Source: Vibrio pomeroyi (GTDB taxonomy: Bacteria; Pseudomonadota; Gammaproteobacteria; Enterobacterales; Vibrionaceae). Taken from it: a DNA stretch of 64,000 bases. Under the pieces are notes generated by a model. The model was not told where the DNA came from and ran no database searches. It saw only the letters and a list, made by a program, of their open reading frames with translations. Position numbers and translations under genes: made by a program. Positions 43,401 to 51,976 of the stretch are shown here, one piece after another. Location: NCBI RefSeq assembly GCF_024347595.1, contig NZ_AP025506.1:1302001-1366000 (forward strand), read 5' to 3'. Within the stretch, counting starts at the first letter, position 1, and each line of letters opens with the position of its first letter.

Positions 43401-43793
43401 ATGGATGTCCATGAGTGTGTCTCTTTTATCTTGCTGGACGAATCACATGTATTGCTGGAAAAGCGCAGCGATTCTAAGGACACTGATCCCGGCTTGGTCA
43501 CTATACCTGGCGGACATATAGAGCAGGGTGAAAATCAAGTTCAGACATTGCTTAGAGAGCTAAATGAAGAGCTAAACGTTACTCCAACTGAATACACATT
43601 CTTATGTTCACTTTACCACCTAACAAAAGAGTTACAGTTGATTCATTACTTTGTGGTAACCCAATGGCAAGGTGAAATCACAGCACAAGAAGCAGACAGC
43701 ATCGCGTGGCATCCATTGGATTCCGCGCCTGTTGGTATCATAGCTGATGGTGTTGCTTTGAAAGAATTGGAGCGAGTGGGGATGTTTCTCTAA
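43401..43793 (+). CDS. NUDIX hydrolase
   Basis: 130 residues; AAGGAAAAATCT before the ATG. A full Nudix box is present at about 37-59: GGHIEQGENQVQTLLRELNEEL, matching G-x5-E-x7-R-E-U-x-E-E. It hydrolyses a nucleoside diphosphate linked to some group; the substrate is not readable from the sequence. Thirty bases separate it from the RDD gene, so the two may be co-transcribed. Confidence 0.9.
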   Translation: MDVHECVSFILLDESHVLLEKRSDSKDTDPGLVTIPGGHIEQGENQVQTLLRELNEELNVTPTEYTFLCSLYHLTKELQLIHYFVVTQWQGEITAQEADSIAWHPLDSAPVGIIADGVALKELERVGMFL

Positions 43794-43843
43794 CACTGCC
43801 GTGATAAGAGGCTTTACGACGTTTTTGAGGGCTCAGAAACGGT

Positions 43844-43874
43844 GAAACCCCGATGTTGGTAGCATCGGGGTTTC
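43844..43874. terminator. Strong hairpin between convergent genes
   Basis: GAAACCCCGATG pairs with CATCGGGGTTTC around a seven-base loop. It lies between the NUDIX gene and rplY and probably ends rplY transcription. Only three T residues follow on each side. Confidence 0.65.
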
Positions 43875-43961
43875 GAATTTCTAGATTTCTCGACTGGTAA
43901 GATCGATTATCTTTTCTATGCAGAAGGCTGGATTAATCCAATCTTATTCCTTGGTAGGGAA

Positions 43962-44240
43962 TTAGATGCGGATGAAGTCCATGTGCTCAACTTTAGGCTT
44001 GAACGCGTGACGTTGAACGTCTTGTGGCTTAACCTTAACTTCAGCGCCGTCAATCACTAGAGTGATTGCTTCGTAGAACTCAGGCTTGTCCATTTGGTTG
44101 ATCACTTCAGCGTGAACAAGTTCGATAGATACAGCTGCTGCTTCACCACCGTAGATTACAGCTGGGAATTTACCAGCGTGACGTAGGCGGCGGCTCGCAC
44201 CTTTACCTAGTTCAGTACGTACTACTGCTTCAAATTTCAT
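43962..44240 (-). CDS. rplY: Ribosomal protein L25
   Basis: 92 residues, the short single-domain gammaproteobacterial form (E. coli L25 has 94). It binds 5S rRNA loop E in the large subunit. Diagnostic blocks: [21 protein letters not shown] at the start, [19 protein letters not shown], and [23 protein letters not shown] at the end. Monocistronic on the minus strand. In E. coli it also lies near rsuA-bcr-radD, which are only 8 kb away here. Confidence 0.97.
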   Translation of the reverse strand: MKFEAVVRTELGKGASRRLRHAGKFPAVIYGGEAAAVSIELVHAEVINQMDKPEFYEAITLVIDGAEVKVKPQDVQRHAFKPKVEHMDFIRI

Positions 44241-44609
44241 AGTTTTACTCTCAAATTAGTAAAAATTAACTTCACACCTCAATGCGACCTTGAGTATGTG
44301 GTAATGCTTAGGCATAAACGAGTTCATGCTCAAGCGAGCGCGGATACTAACATCACATTCGAATATGAGCAAGTAAGAAGCCCATCACAAAGTGAATTTC
44401 CTTCGATAATTGGCTCGTTTGTAGATAAAACGCTCGCTAGCCCTAATTTATCCCTTTTTTGCTGTTCCTGTATCGCTATTTGAGCTCATTTATATTGGTG
44501 CGAAATCATCGAGTTAATGAACGGAAAATGAATGTTCACCTAAGGCTTGGTTAATGCTTGGTTGGGTAACCTTAGTGTTAATTAATCAGCAGAATGAACA
44601 GGTGAAAAC
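44241..44609. promoter_or_regulatory. Divergent region upstream of rplY and the glycosyltransferase gene
   Basis: About 370 bases without a gene. The rplY leader contains a small stem CTCAA/TTGAG (44278-44294) about 40-55 bases before the start codon; autogenous L25 control through its leader is known in E. coli, but no specific mimic of 5S loop E could be confirmed. On the plus side, CTTGGTTAATG and CTTGGTTGGGTAA form an imperfect direct repeat at about 44546-44572, just before the glycosyltransferase gene. Confidence 0.35.
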
Positions 44610-45338
44610 ATGGAACCAGTAAGCATTGTCGTTATTACATTAAACGAAGAGAAACGCATTAGCCGCTTGATGGAAGAGTTGAGCGTACAAACCCACCAAG
44701 AGTTTGAAGTGATTGTTGTCGATTCAAACAGCGAAGACAACACAAGAGAAGTTGCGCAGGCTTATGAAAGCGCACTACCAAAACTTACCGTCCATCACAT
44801 GCAAGAACGTGGCGTAAGCCTTGGTAGAAATACAGGTGCAGCTTTAGCTCAGTACAACAGAGTCCTTTTCTTGGATGCAGACGTAAGCTTGCCTCGTAAC
44901 TTCCTCGCTAAAGCGCTTTACGAGTTAGAAGAGAAAAAGCTAGAAGTCGCTGGTGTGTACATGAGTTCAAAAGGGCTGCCATTGGTGCATAAGTTTGGCT
45001 ATGGGCTATTTAACGCAGGTCTGTTTGCTACTCAGTTCTTTTTCCCTACCGCGATTGGTGCGTGTATTTTCTCGACCAAGCGAGCGCATGATGAGATCGG
45101 CGGGTTTGATGAGGAAATTGTATTGTGTGAAGACTGCGACTACGTAAAGCGAGCGAGCAAAACGTGGCGATTCCGATTCTTGAACATGACGTTTGGCTTT
45201 GACCCACGTCGTTTAGACCAAGATGGTGTCGTGAAAACAGGCACAACTTATCTTAAAGCCAATGTAAGACGCTTCTTTAAAGGCGAAATGCGTAACAACG
45301 AGATGAACTATAAGTTTGGTCACTACAAAGAACAGTAA
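44610..45338 (+). CDS. Family 2 glycosyltransferase
   Basis: 242 residues. GT-A fold markers: SIVVITLNEEKRISRLMEEL at the N-terminus, IVVDSNSEDNTREVA, RNTGAALAQYNRVLFLDADV (D-x-D), and EIGGFDEEIVLCEDCDYVKRA near the acceptor site. No strong membrane helix apart from a mildly hydrophobic stretch at about 130-150. The next gene, DedA-LssY, starts 14 bases later, so the pair is probably one operon acting on a lipid-linked or membrane substrate. Confidence 0.88.
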   Translation: MEPVSIVVITLNEEKRISRLMEELSVQTHQEFEVIVVDSNSEDNTREVAQAYESALPKLTVHHMQERGVSLGRNTGAALAQYNRVLFLDADVSLPRNFLAKALYELEEKKLEVAGVYMSSKGLPLVHKFGYGLFNAGLFATQFFFPTAIGACIFSTKRAHDEIGGFDEEIVLCEDCDYVKRASKTWRFRFLNMTFGFDPRRLDQDGVVKTGTTYLKANVRRFFKGEMRNNEMNYKFGHYKEQ

Positions 45339-45352
45339 GGGCTGAGGTTGTT

Positions 45353-46660
45353 ATGTTTGATGGACTAGGGTTGTTTTTGGGTGCATTAGGTGATGCACTC
45401 ATTGGCCCGAACCTATTTGTACCGGGAGAGCCCTTCTTTATTGCTGCGGGTTTTCAACTGTATTCAGGTGCATGGATGGCGTTGGTGATGGTGATGTTGG
45501 GTGGCTTTATTGGCGATCAACTCAGTTACTTCATTGGCTCAAAGTGGGGGGCTACTGCGCAAAAGAAGCTTATTAAATTTCGGCCAAAAACCAAAAGGCT
45601 GATCGCTCGGTGTCGTTACCTCATTGCTAAGAAGGGAACGTATATTATTGTGGCTGCGCGCCTGTTAGGGCCGATTGCTTGGGTAGTGCCTTTTATCGCA
45701 GGTTCTCATCGTGTTAAATGGAGCAGTTTTACACTGTTCTCTTCGATAGGTTTGTTGCTTGGTGGCGGTCAATTTGTTGCTTGGGGCATGTTGTTAGCAC
45801 ACGGCGTTGAACAGTTTCCTTTACTGAGCGCGGTTAAGGTTTTTCTCACGGAACATCAAAGCTTGTTGATTGGCTTAGTGGCGGTGTCTGTTTTTATCGT
45901 CATGGGTTACAAACTTAAATGGCGAAAGCTAACGTTGAAAACCAGTGCCTTTTTAGTCGCTTGGTTATGTTACGCAAACTATGCTCATTTCTTCTGGAAG
46001 GCCGATGACTTTCAAGCTCAACAAACATCGGCACAGGTGAACTCTGTCGACCTACAACAAGTGACTTACAAAGCATTTCCTGGGCTGTCTCCTATTTATG
46101 ACGCGCAAGCAATCAATGTCGTGTATGTCGGGGAATCGCCACGTGAGCTAATGAATCAACTGGGTTGGATTGAGAACCAGACTTTCTCTCGAAACGAGAT
46201 CGAGTGGACTCATTACCTTGCTCTGCTTAAAGATAAGACGCCGCCCGTGTCTGACCTGTATTGGCGTAATCAACCACAAGACATGGCGTTCCAACTGCCG
46301 GGAAACTTGATGAAAAGAAGCCACATACGCTGGTGGAACGCTGGGCTAGACAGCAACAGCAATCAACCTAAGTGGTTAGGAGCAATCAGTTATGATGATG
46401 GTTTAAAAGTGACACCGTATTCTGGGATTGTCACCATACTTCATAAGATTGACCCGAATGTCGATGAAGAGCGTGATAGGTTGGCTCTGCAAATTAAATC
46501 GGCTTACCCAAGCATCGAACTGGTCAATTTGCCTCTCGCCAATGCTGAAGCAATGAATGATCAACATGACTACTACACCGACGGAAAGATCTTGGTCATC
46601 GGTGCAAGCTCGTACAGTAATGAGTCACAAACCTTAGATGTTGCGGTTAATGATATCTAG
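45353..46660 (+). CDS. DedA membrane protein fused to LssY C-terminal domain
   Basis: 435 residues. The N-terminal 200 residues are a DedA (VTT/SNARE-associated) domain with GEPFFIAAGF, GDQLSYFIGSKWG and AARLLGPIAWVVPFIAGSH. DedA proteins are lipid-carrier flippases or scramblases. A further membrane segment precedes a C-terminal LssY_C domain of about 190 residues (INVVYVGESPRELMNQLGW, RRSHIRWWNAG-like KRSHIRWWNAG, GAISYDDGLKV). Canonical LssY proteins often also have a PAP2 phosphatase; it is absent here. Operon with the glycosyltransferase. Confidence 0.85.
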   Translation: MFDGLGLFLGALGDALIGPNLFVPGEPFFIAAGFQLYSGAWMALVMVMLGGFIGDQLSYFIGSKWGATAQKKLIKFRPKTKRLIARCRYLIAKKGTYIIVAARLLGPIAWVVPFIAGSHRVKWSSFTLFSSIGLLLGGGQFVAWGMLLAHGVEQFPLLSAVKVFLTEHQSLLIGLVAVSVFIVMGYKLKWRKLTLKTSAFLVAWLCYANYAHFFWKADDFQAQQTSAQVNSVDLQQVTYKAFPGLSPIYDAQAINVVYVGESPRELMNQLGWIENQTFSRNEIEWTHYLALLKDKTPPVSDLYWRNQPQDMAFQLPGNLMKRSHIRWWNAGLDSNSNQPKWLGAISYDDGLKVTPYSGIVTILHKIDPNVDEERDRLALQIKSAYPSIELVNLPLANAEAMNDQHDYYTDGKILVIGASSYSNESQTLDVAVNDI

Positions 46661-46699
46661 CCTTTAGGTTTTTTGAACTCTTTCTTATACCCGTCTAAT

Positions 46700-46737
46700 A
46701 GGAACCCTGTTTGAATGCCAAATTCAACAGGGTTTGG
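46700..46737 (+). terminator. Hairpin after DedA-LssY gene
   Basis: AACCCTGTTTGAAT pairs with AATTCAACAGGGTT apart from one bulged base; four-base loop GCCA. Weak T tract (TTTGG). Confidence 0.6.
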
Positions 46738-46880
46738 TCGTTTCTGTTTGTTCATCTCTATCTATTTTGTTCATGCGGACTGAAGCCAACACTCTCTTTC
46801 AGTCATCTCCCAACTCTAACTTCGCCAACTTTGTCTATCCTAATTAAGGGTGAACAAGGGCGAAAGCTAAGGACAAAGTG

Positions 46881-47261
46881 ATGCAAATGAATCCGGTTGG
46901 TTGGTTTGAAATCTATGTCGACGACATGGCGAGAGCAAAAACGTTTTACGAAGCGGTGTTTAAAGTGACGTTGGAGAAGCTAGATAACGAAACGGGCATC
47001 GATATTGAAATGTGGGTGTTTCCTTGCGAGATGGAAAAATACGGCGCGACAGGAGCCTTGTGTTCCATGCCTAACGTAAAGGCGGGAGGTAATAGTACTA
47101 TGGTGTATTTCTCTTGTGAAGACTGCGCGACAGAGGCCAGTTTAGCGGCAGCGAATGGTGGCGTTTTGCAAGTACCCAAAATGGCGATTGGACAGCATGG
47201 TTTCATTAGCGTTGTTATTGATACCGAAGGCAATGTCATTGGTCTGCATTCGATGAGCTAA
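46881..47261 (+). CDS. VOC superfamily protein (glyoxalase/bleomycin-resistance fold)
   Basis: 126 residues from the ATG at 46881, with AAGGA seven bases upstream; a GTG at 46878 is in frame. Two beta-alpha-beta-beta-beta repeats: GWFEIYVDDMARAKTFYEAVF at the start, and MVYFSCEDCATEASLAAANGG plus GFISVVIDTEGNVIGLHS. Metal ligand positions are not all typical (Glu12 and His123 visible). Substrate unknown. A strong terminator follows. Confidence 0.88.
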   Translation: MQMNPVGWFEIYVDDMARAKTFYEAVFKVTLEKLDNETGIDIEMWVFPCEMEKYGATGALCSMPNVKAGGNSTMVYFSCEDCATEASLAAANGGVLQVPKMAIGQHGFISVVIDTEGNVIGLHSMS

Positions 47262-47290
47262 CCCAGTTTGAGTTATAACCATATCAAGAT

Positions 47291-47333
47291 AAATCAGGAG
47301 TTTGCGATTGATATGCAAACTCCTGATTTTTTA
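47291..47333. terminator. Strong terminator, convergent genes
   Basis: ATCAGGAGTTTGC pairs with GCAAACTCCTGAT, with TTTTTTA following; on the minus strand the sensor-kinase gene also ends here. Confidence 0.88.
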
Positions 47334-47366
47334 TTGAAGGGCTAATGCGATTATGAGTTTCTTGGT

Positions 47367-48716
47367 TTAAGAAGCTTGAGATACTTTTAGGACAAGAGAG
47401 GCTTTCAAGCCGCCCATTGAGCTTTTACTGAGCGTTAAGCTGCCACGGTAGCTGTGTGCCATCTCATTCACAATGTTCAGCCCTAGTCCGGTTCCGGGAG
47501 TGGTTTCATCGAGCCTTACACCTCGCTTGGTCACTTGTGCGAGTTTCTCTTCGGGAATGCCTTGTCCGTCATCCTCAATAATCAATTCGACATTGCCGTT
47601 GGCCAGTTCATTAGCGTGAACTCGAATAATACTGCCCGCCCACTTGTAACTGTTTTCCAGTAGGTTGCCGACCATTTCATCGAGGTCGGTTTTTTCGACA
47701 GCAACCTCAAGTTCAGAGTCCAGTTCATTGATCATAGTGACTTCATTGGCGGCATAAACTTTATCAAACGCCATCGAGATCGCTTCAACACGTTCAAAAG
47801 GTGACGACTTCACCGAAAGGATGTTCATTGCACCCGCCATACGAGCGCGACCAAGGTGATAATCTATCTGGCTTTGGATTTGTTGAATGGGCTGCTGTAA
47901 CAGTTTCTTCTCGTTGTCAGGAAGCATCTCTATTTCATTTTTCATCACCGATAGCGGTGTTTTCAATGCATGAGAGAGGTTACCCGCGTGGTTACGAGCA
48001 CGTTCCAGCAATTCTTGGTAATGAAAGAGTAGGGCATTGAGGTCTGATACTAGTGGAGAAACTTCTTTTGGGTAGTTATCACTTAGCCCTTGTTGTTCGC
48101 CTTTTCTCAGCATCACCAATTCACGCTGCATCTTACTAAGAGGTAATAGAGACCAGCTGACTTGAATACCAATTAGCATCAGCACGCCAACGAACAACAA
48201 CATCAGAATCAACCATACTTGCCCCGTTAGTTCTGCAAGCGTTGACTCTAATGGATCTTCATCAATACCAATGGTGATGGTGATAGGATCGCTGAGTGAC
48301 GGAAGGTAGATGTCTTGTTCGATGTAAATCAGCTTTTCTTTTTCAGGCCCTTTGATAGAGGTGTGAATAGGAGAGCGCTTGATGGTGAGGTCCTTGTCCC
48401 ATAGTGAGCGAGAACGAATTATTTGGTCTTGGGTTGAGGCGCGCCAATAGATACCACTGTAAGGTTGGTTGAACCTTGGGTCAGAAAGACGTTCCGCCAT
48501 GATAAGGTTGCCATTGTCGTTGGTTTCGATATTGGCGGTGAGCTCGTCCATAGTAAGGGAAAGCTGCTGCTTCATGTCATCGACCAGGTAGTCGTTCACC
48601 AGTTTCGGTATTCCGACACCTGCCGCTAATATCATCGCACCAAGCCAAAAAGCCGCAGCGAGGAGCAAGCGGCTTTTTAGACTGATGTTTTTAAGAGTTC
48701 GTTTCTTTAGATTCAT
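47367..48716 (-). CDS. carS: Sensor histidine kinase (CarS/VprB-like)
   Basis: 449 residues. The N-terminal membrane helix (LLLAAAFWLGAMILAAGVGI, about 16-36) and second helix (VWLILMLLFVGVLMLIGIQV) enclose a periplasmic sensor of about 125 residues. HAMP-like region, then H-box SHALKTPL, N-box MVGNLLENSYKWA, and G-boxes DDGQGIPEEKL and GTGLGLNIV. The PhoQ/QseC-like build and the response regulator upstream match V. cholerae CarS (VprB), which controls lipid A glycinylation and biofilm genes. A 126-base gap separates it from the regulator gene, wider than usual. Symbol assigned from similarity to a remembered sequence. Confidence 0.75.
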   Translation of the reverse strand: MNLKKRTLKNISLKSRLLLAAAFWLGAMILAAGVGIPKLVNDYLVDDMKQQLSLTMDELTANIETNDNGNLIMAERLSDPRFNQPYSGIYWRASTQDQIIRSRSLWDKDLTIKRSPIHTSIKGPEKEKLIYIEQDIYLPSLSDPITITIGIDEDPLESTLAELTGQVWLILMLLFVGVLMLIGIQVSWSLLPLSKMQRELVMLRKGEQQGLSDNYPKEVSPLVSDLNALLFHYQELLERARNHAGNLSHALKTPLSVMKNEIEMLPDNEKKLLQQPIQQIQSQIDYHLGRARMAGAMNILSVKSSPFERVEAISMAFDKVYAANEVTMINELDSELEVAVEKTDLDEMVGNLLENSYKWAGSIIRVHANELANGNVELIIEDDGQGIPEEKLAQVTKRGVRLDETTPGTGLGLNIVNEMAHSYRGSLTLSKSSMGGLKASLVLKVSQAS

Positions 48717-48842
48717 GCATTTCCAGCCTGCCTTTGCCCACCGTTATTTGATTGTATTTCGATGATCAGAACAGGCTGTCCATTTAATTGGCTATTACAC
48801 TGAGTCTCGTTGACGATTGCTCTAGTGTAATTAGATAGGGTG
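48717..48842 (-). promoter_or_regulatory. Structured spacer between regulator and kinase genes
   Basis: Two inverted repeats: TTACACT (48795-48801) with AGTGTAA (48824-48830), and CAGCCTG (48724-48730) with CAGGCTG (48772-48778). Candidates for a regulator-binding site and an RNA stem that tunes kinase expression. Confidence 0.35.
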
Positions 48843-49502
48843 CTATTCAGCGTTCAGTTGGTAGCCAAGGCCACGCACCGTTTTGATGATCTTCGGTGCG
48901 ATTTTCTTACGAATACGGCCAATGAACACCTCAACCGTGTTTGAGTCACGGTCGAAATCTTGTTTGTAGATGTGTTCAACCAATTCAGTGCGCGAGATAA
49001 CCTTGTTTTGGTTATGCATGAAATACGCGACAACCTTATATTCAAGTGCTGTTAGGCTTACAGCTTGGCCTTGCCACAGTACTTTAGAACTGCGAGTGTC
49101 TAGGCTTAAATCACCAATTTGAAGAACTGGCGCTGCGCTGCCTGAAGCTCGGCGCAATTGAGCGCGAATACGAGCAATCAACTCAACCATTTCGAATGGT
49201 TTAGTCAGGTAATCATCTGCGCCTGCGTTTAAGCCTTCAACACGCTGGGTTAGCGTGTCACGAGCACTCAAGATAATCACTGGCGTGTTAATGTTTTCGT
49301 CTCGAATACCTTTTAAAACGGTCAGGCCATCAAGCTTAGGCAGTCCTAAATCAAGAACAATCGCGTCCCACTCTTCTGAGGTAGCACGGTAGAGTGCATC
49401 AATACCATCTTGAGAAAGTTCTGGAACCCAGTCGGCTCCCTCAAGTGTTTCAATAATTTGTTGGCCCAAACGAGGTTCGTCTTCAACGACTAAAATTTTC
49501 AT
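48843..49502 (-). CDS. carR: OmpR-family response regulator (CarR/VprA-like)
   Basis: 219 residues. The receiver has the acidic pair EDE (8-10 region), the phospho-Asp in VLDLGLPKLDGL, a conserved Ser/Thr and Lys in TKPFEMVELIARI, and a winged helix with LTALEYKVVAYFMHNQNKVISRTELVEHIY and DSNTVEVFIGRIRKKI. It matches the PhoP/QseB group and my memory of V. cholerae CarR (VprA), which responds to calcium and polymyxin through its kinase. Followed by the kinase after a 126-base spacer. Confidence 0.8.
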   Translation of the reverse strand: MKILVVEDEPRLGQQIIETLEGADWVPELSQDGIDALYRATSEEWDAIVLDLGLPKLDGLTVLKGIRDENINTPVIILSARDTLTQRVEGLNAGADDYLTKPFEMVELIARIRAQLRRASGSAAPVLQIGDLSLDTRSSKVLWQGQAVSLTALEYKVVAYFMHNQNKVISRTELVEHIYKQDFDRDSNTVEVFIGRIRKKIAPKIIKTVRGLGYQLNAE

Positions 49503-49563
49503 AATTGTTCTTCTTAATTCTTGTAATGATTCTTCGTTGTGCTGGATTATTCGTCGCGCTTAA

Positions 49564-49962
49564 TTAGTCGCCGTGTTTAATTGCGTTTTTAAAGTTGCGG
49601 CCTTCAATTTTCAGCATGTCTAACGTTTCGGCGTTGTATTCAACTTTTATGATGTTGTTTTGGAAGTTAATTTTTAGTTCATACACCCAAATATCATCAT
49701 CTTCTTCTAGCTCGACTTTAATGATTCGGCCATGAAGATCGTTTTCTACTGCGGCATACATTTCAGAGAAAGGGCGAATATAGCCTTCTCGAACCGCTTC
49801 ATAGACTTCGTCTTGATCTTCTTCGAATTCGATGCGGGTTCCTGCTTTGTGAACGTCTTGTACTAGGTCGTGACCATTATGATGTGAGTCAGCCCATGCG
49901 CCAGCAGAAACAAATAAGCCTAAGCTTATAGAAAACAAAGAAATCATAGCTTTACTAAACAT
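49564..49962 (-). CDS. Exported PepSY-domain protein
   Basis: 132 residues with signal peptide (MISLFSISLGLFVSAGAWA). The mature part is very acidic and holds a PepSY-like repeat: GYIRPFSEMYAAVENDLHGRIIKVELEEDDDIWVYELKINFQ and then YNAETLDMLKIEG. Located 61 bases upstream of the response regulator on the same strand, so probably in the carRS operon or regulon. PepSY proteins often act as periplasmic inhibitors or modulators; here it could modulate the sensor or bind calcium through its acidic patches (inference). Confidence 0.8.
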   Translation of the reverse strand: MFSKAMISLFSISLGLFVSAGAWADSHHNGHDLVQDVHKAGTRIEFEEDQDEVYEAVREGYIRPFSEMYAAVENDLHGRIIKVELEEDDDIWVYELKINFQNNIIKVEYNAETLDMLKIEGRNFKNAIKHGD

Positions 49963-50136
49963 AGCGAATCCTAGAGAAGGTTGATAGCGTTCAGTATAAA
50001 AAAGTAATTCTGAACAGAAAGTGAACCTGATTAATAATGAGAATTTGATACCGAAAAACTTAACGCTTAAATGGCGAATGCTTTAATACGCCAGACTAAC
50101 CACCAAGTGTTAAGAACGTAAGACTTAGCTTTAACC

Positions 50137-51879
50137 TCAACGTTGCTGTAGTTCATCTTCGAATATCTTGTCTCTCATTTTCCAAAAGCGTCCAACTTTA
50201 CGTGCAATCACGAATTGTGGTAGGCGGAATCTGTGTTGGTGAGCAACCACTTTCGATGGCGACGCTTCTTCAAAAGGCCTGTGTCTATCCGCAAGGTGAG
50301 GGCGAACAAACTGATCTTTGAAGTTTTGCTTCTGCTTCTTGGTGGTTAATGACCAAAATTCATGCACTTGCGCTTGGTTTTCGCCTCGGTAGGTGACTTT
50401 AAGCTGCGACTTGCCTTTATCATCCTTGAGTACATTGAGGTCCATTTCTAAACACTCAAACACCAAAGCATCTTTTAGATTGAGTGCCTCTTTGAGCTTT
50501 TTGTCTGGGTCAACTAAGGTAGCGTCGCATTCATGACAAATGCGTGCCGCAATGTCGTTGTCCGCACCACACTCACCGCAGTATTTGGCGCGGAAGCGAT
50601 AGTTACAATGCTCACGTTCGCCCGTGTCTTCATCTGTAAAGTAGCCTTGGCATTTACGGCCAAAGTGTTCGAGCAAGAAGCCGTTACTGTCTAGCTTGCC
50701 CCAGAAGTTGTTATTGAAGCCGCAGGCAGGGCAAGGGATGGTGATGATTTCACTGTCTGAATCCGGTTTGGGGTCGCCAACTTCAGGCTGGTAAAGGTCA
50801 TAGCTGTTGCCCGCATAGTCGAGAACCAAACACTCTTTTTTACCCGGAGACAAACGCAATCCACGGCCAACGATCTGTTGGTACAAACTGATGGATTCTG
50901 TTGGGCGAAGTATCGCGATTAAATCGACATGCGGTGCATCAAAGCCAGTGGTTAATACTGATACGTTGACCAAGAATTTGATTTTTCGGTCTTTGAAGTC
51001 ATTGATGATTTGGTCGCGTTCGAGTGTTGGGGTATCGCCAATCACAATTGCCGCTTCGCCTTCGGGTAATAAGCCAAGGATCTCTTGAGCGTGTCGAACC
51101 GTGGCTGCAAACACCATAATGCCAAGCTTATCTTGGGCAAGATGAATGATCTGGTCGACAATCTGTGGTGTAGCGCGTTTCGATTGCTCGATTACCATAT
51201 CAAGCTCAGCTTCTTTGTACCGGCCTGTGCTTGCCGGTTTTAATTGTGAGAAGTCATAACTTAATACTGGTGCATCTATCATGCGGGCAGGGGTTAAGAA
51301 GCCTTCATCAAGCAAGTAGCGAATCGGCAGCTCAAAGATGCAGTCACGGAAGAAGCGTGGCTCATCCGAACGTACTTGGCCGCGAGTGTGATATTGATAA
51401 ATCCAACCCATGCCAAGGCGATACGGTGTTGCCGTTAAGCCAAGCACTTTGATGCCGGAATTATTCTCGCGTAAGTGAGTGATCACTTTCTGATAGCTAC
51501 TGGTCTTTTCGTCAGGTACGCGGTGGCATTCGTCGATAACCAACAGCGAAAATTGATTAGAGAATGAATCGAGGTTGCGAACTACAGATTGAACCGACGC
51601 GAATACCACTTGTTGGTCGGTCTCTTTACGGCCTAAACCCGCCGAGAAAATCGAGCCTTTTAACCCATAACCTTCATATTTTTCATGGTTCTGTTCAACC
51701 AGCTCTTTTACGTGAGCAAGCACCAACACTCGACCTTTCGCAAGCCTCGCCAGTTCTGCAATCACAAGGCTTTTTCCTGCCCCTGTCGGTAGCACGAGAA
51801 CAGCCGGAGTTTGGTGTTTTCTGAAGTAATGAATCACTGATTTTACGGAATCAGCTTGGTACGGGCGGAGTGTATACAT
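50137..51879 (-). CDS. radD: RadD (YejH), DEAD/DEAH-box helicase-like repair ATPase
   Basis: 580 residues from the ATG at 51879 (MYTLRPYQADSV), matching the E. coli RadD start; an upstream TTG at 51924 is unlikely. Helicase motifs: TGAGKSLV (Walker A), DECHR (motif II), LGLTATPYRLG (III), VLTTGFDAPHVDLI, and QQIVGRGLRLSPGK (VI). The C-terminal part has two zinc-finger-like cysteine sets (CPACG ... CQG, CGECGADNDIAARICHEC). RadD helps repair double-strand breaks and cross-links with RecA. Divergent from rsuA across 97 bases, as in enterics. Confidence 0.94.
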   Translation of the reverse strand: MYTLRPYQADSVKSVIHYFRKHQTPAVLVLPTGAGKSLVIAELARLAKGRVLVLAHVKELVEQNHEKYEGYGLKGSIFSAGLGRKETDQQVVFASVQSVVRNLDSFSNQFSLLVIDECHRVPDEKTSSYQKVITHLRENNSGIKVLGLTATPYRLGMGWIYQYHTRGQVRSDEPRFFRDCIFELPIRYLLDEGFLTPARMIDAPVLSYDFSQLKPASTGRYKEAELDMVIEQSKRATPQIVDQIIHLAQDKLGIMVFAATVRHAQEILGLLPEGEAAIVIGDTPTLERDQIINDFKDRKIKFLVNVSVLTTGFDAPHVDLIAILRPTESISLYQQIVGRGLRLSPGKKECLVLDYAGNSYDLYQPEVGDPKPDSDSEIITIPCPACGFNNNFWGKLDSNGFLLEHFGRKCQGYFTDEDTGEREHCNYRFRAKYCGECGADNDIAARICHECDATLVDPDKKLKEALNLKDALVFECLEMDLNVLKDDKGKSQLKVTYRGENQAQVHEFWSLTTKKQKQNFKDQFVRPHLADRHRPFEEASPSKVVAHQHRFRLPQFVIARKVGRFWKMRDKIFEDELQQR

Positions 51880-51976
51880 ATCGCGTCTTGTAAAAGGGAA
51901 AACAAATAGTGTGAAATAGCTCAACTAATTGAGCAAAGGTGACTATAATACCCGACTTAGATTAGTTGAGGTATTC

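Noticed and set aside
36195..43793. Accessory block as a superintegron cassette array
   Set aside because: No recognisable attC/VCR repeats between genes and no integrase; gene spacing is irregular and on both strands.
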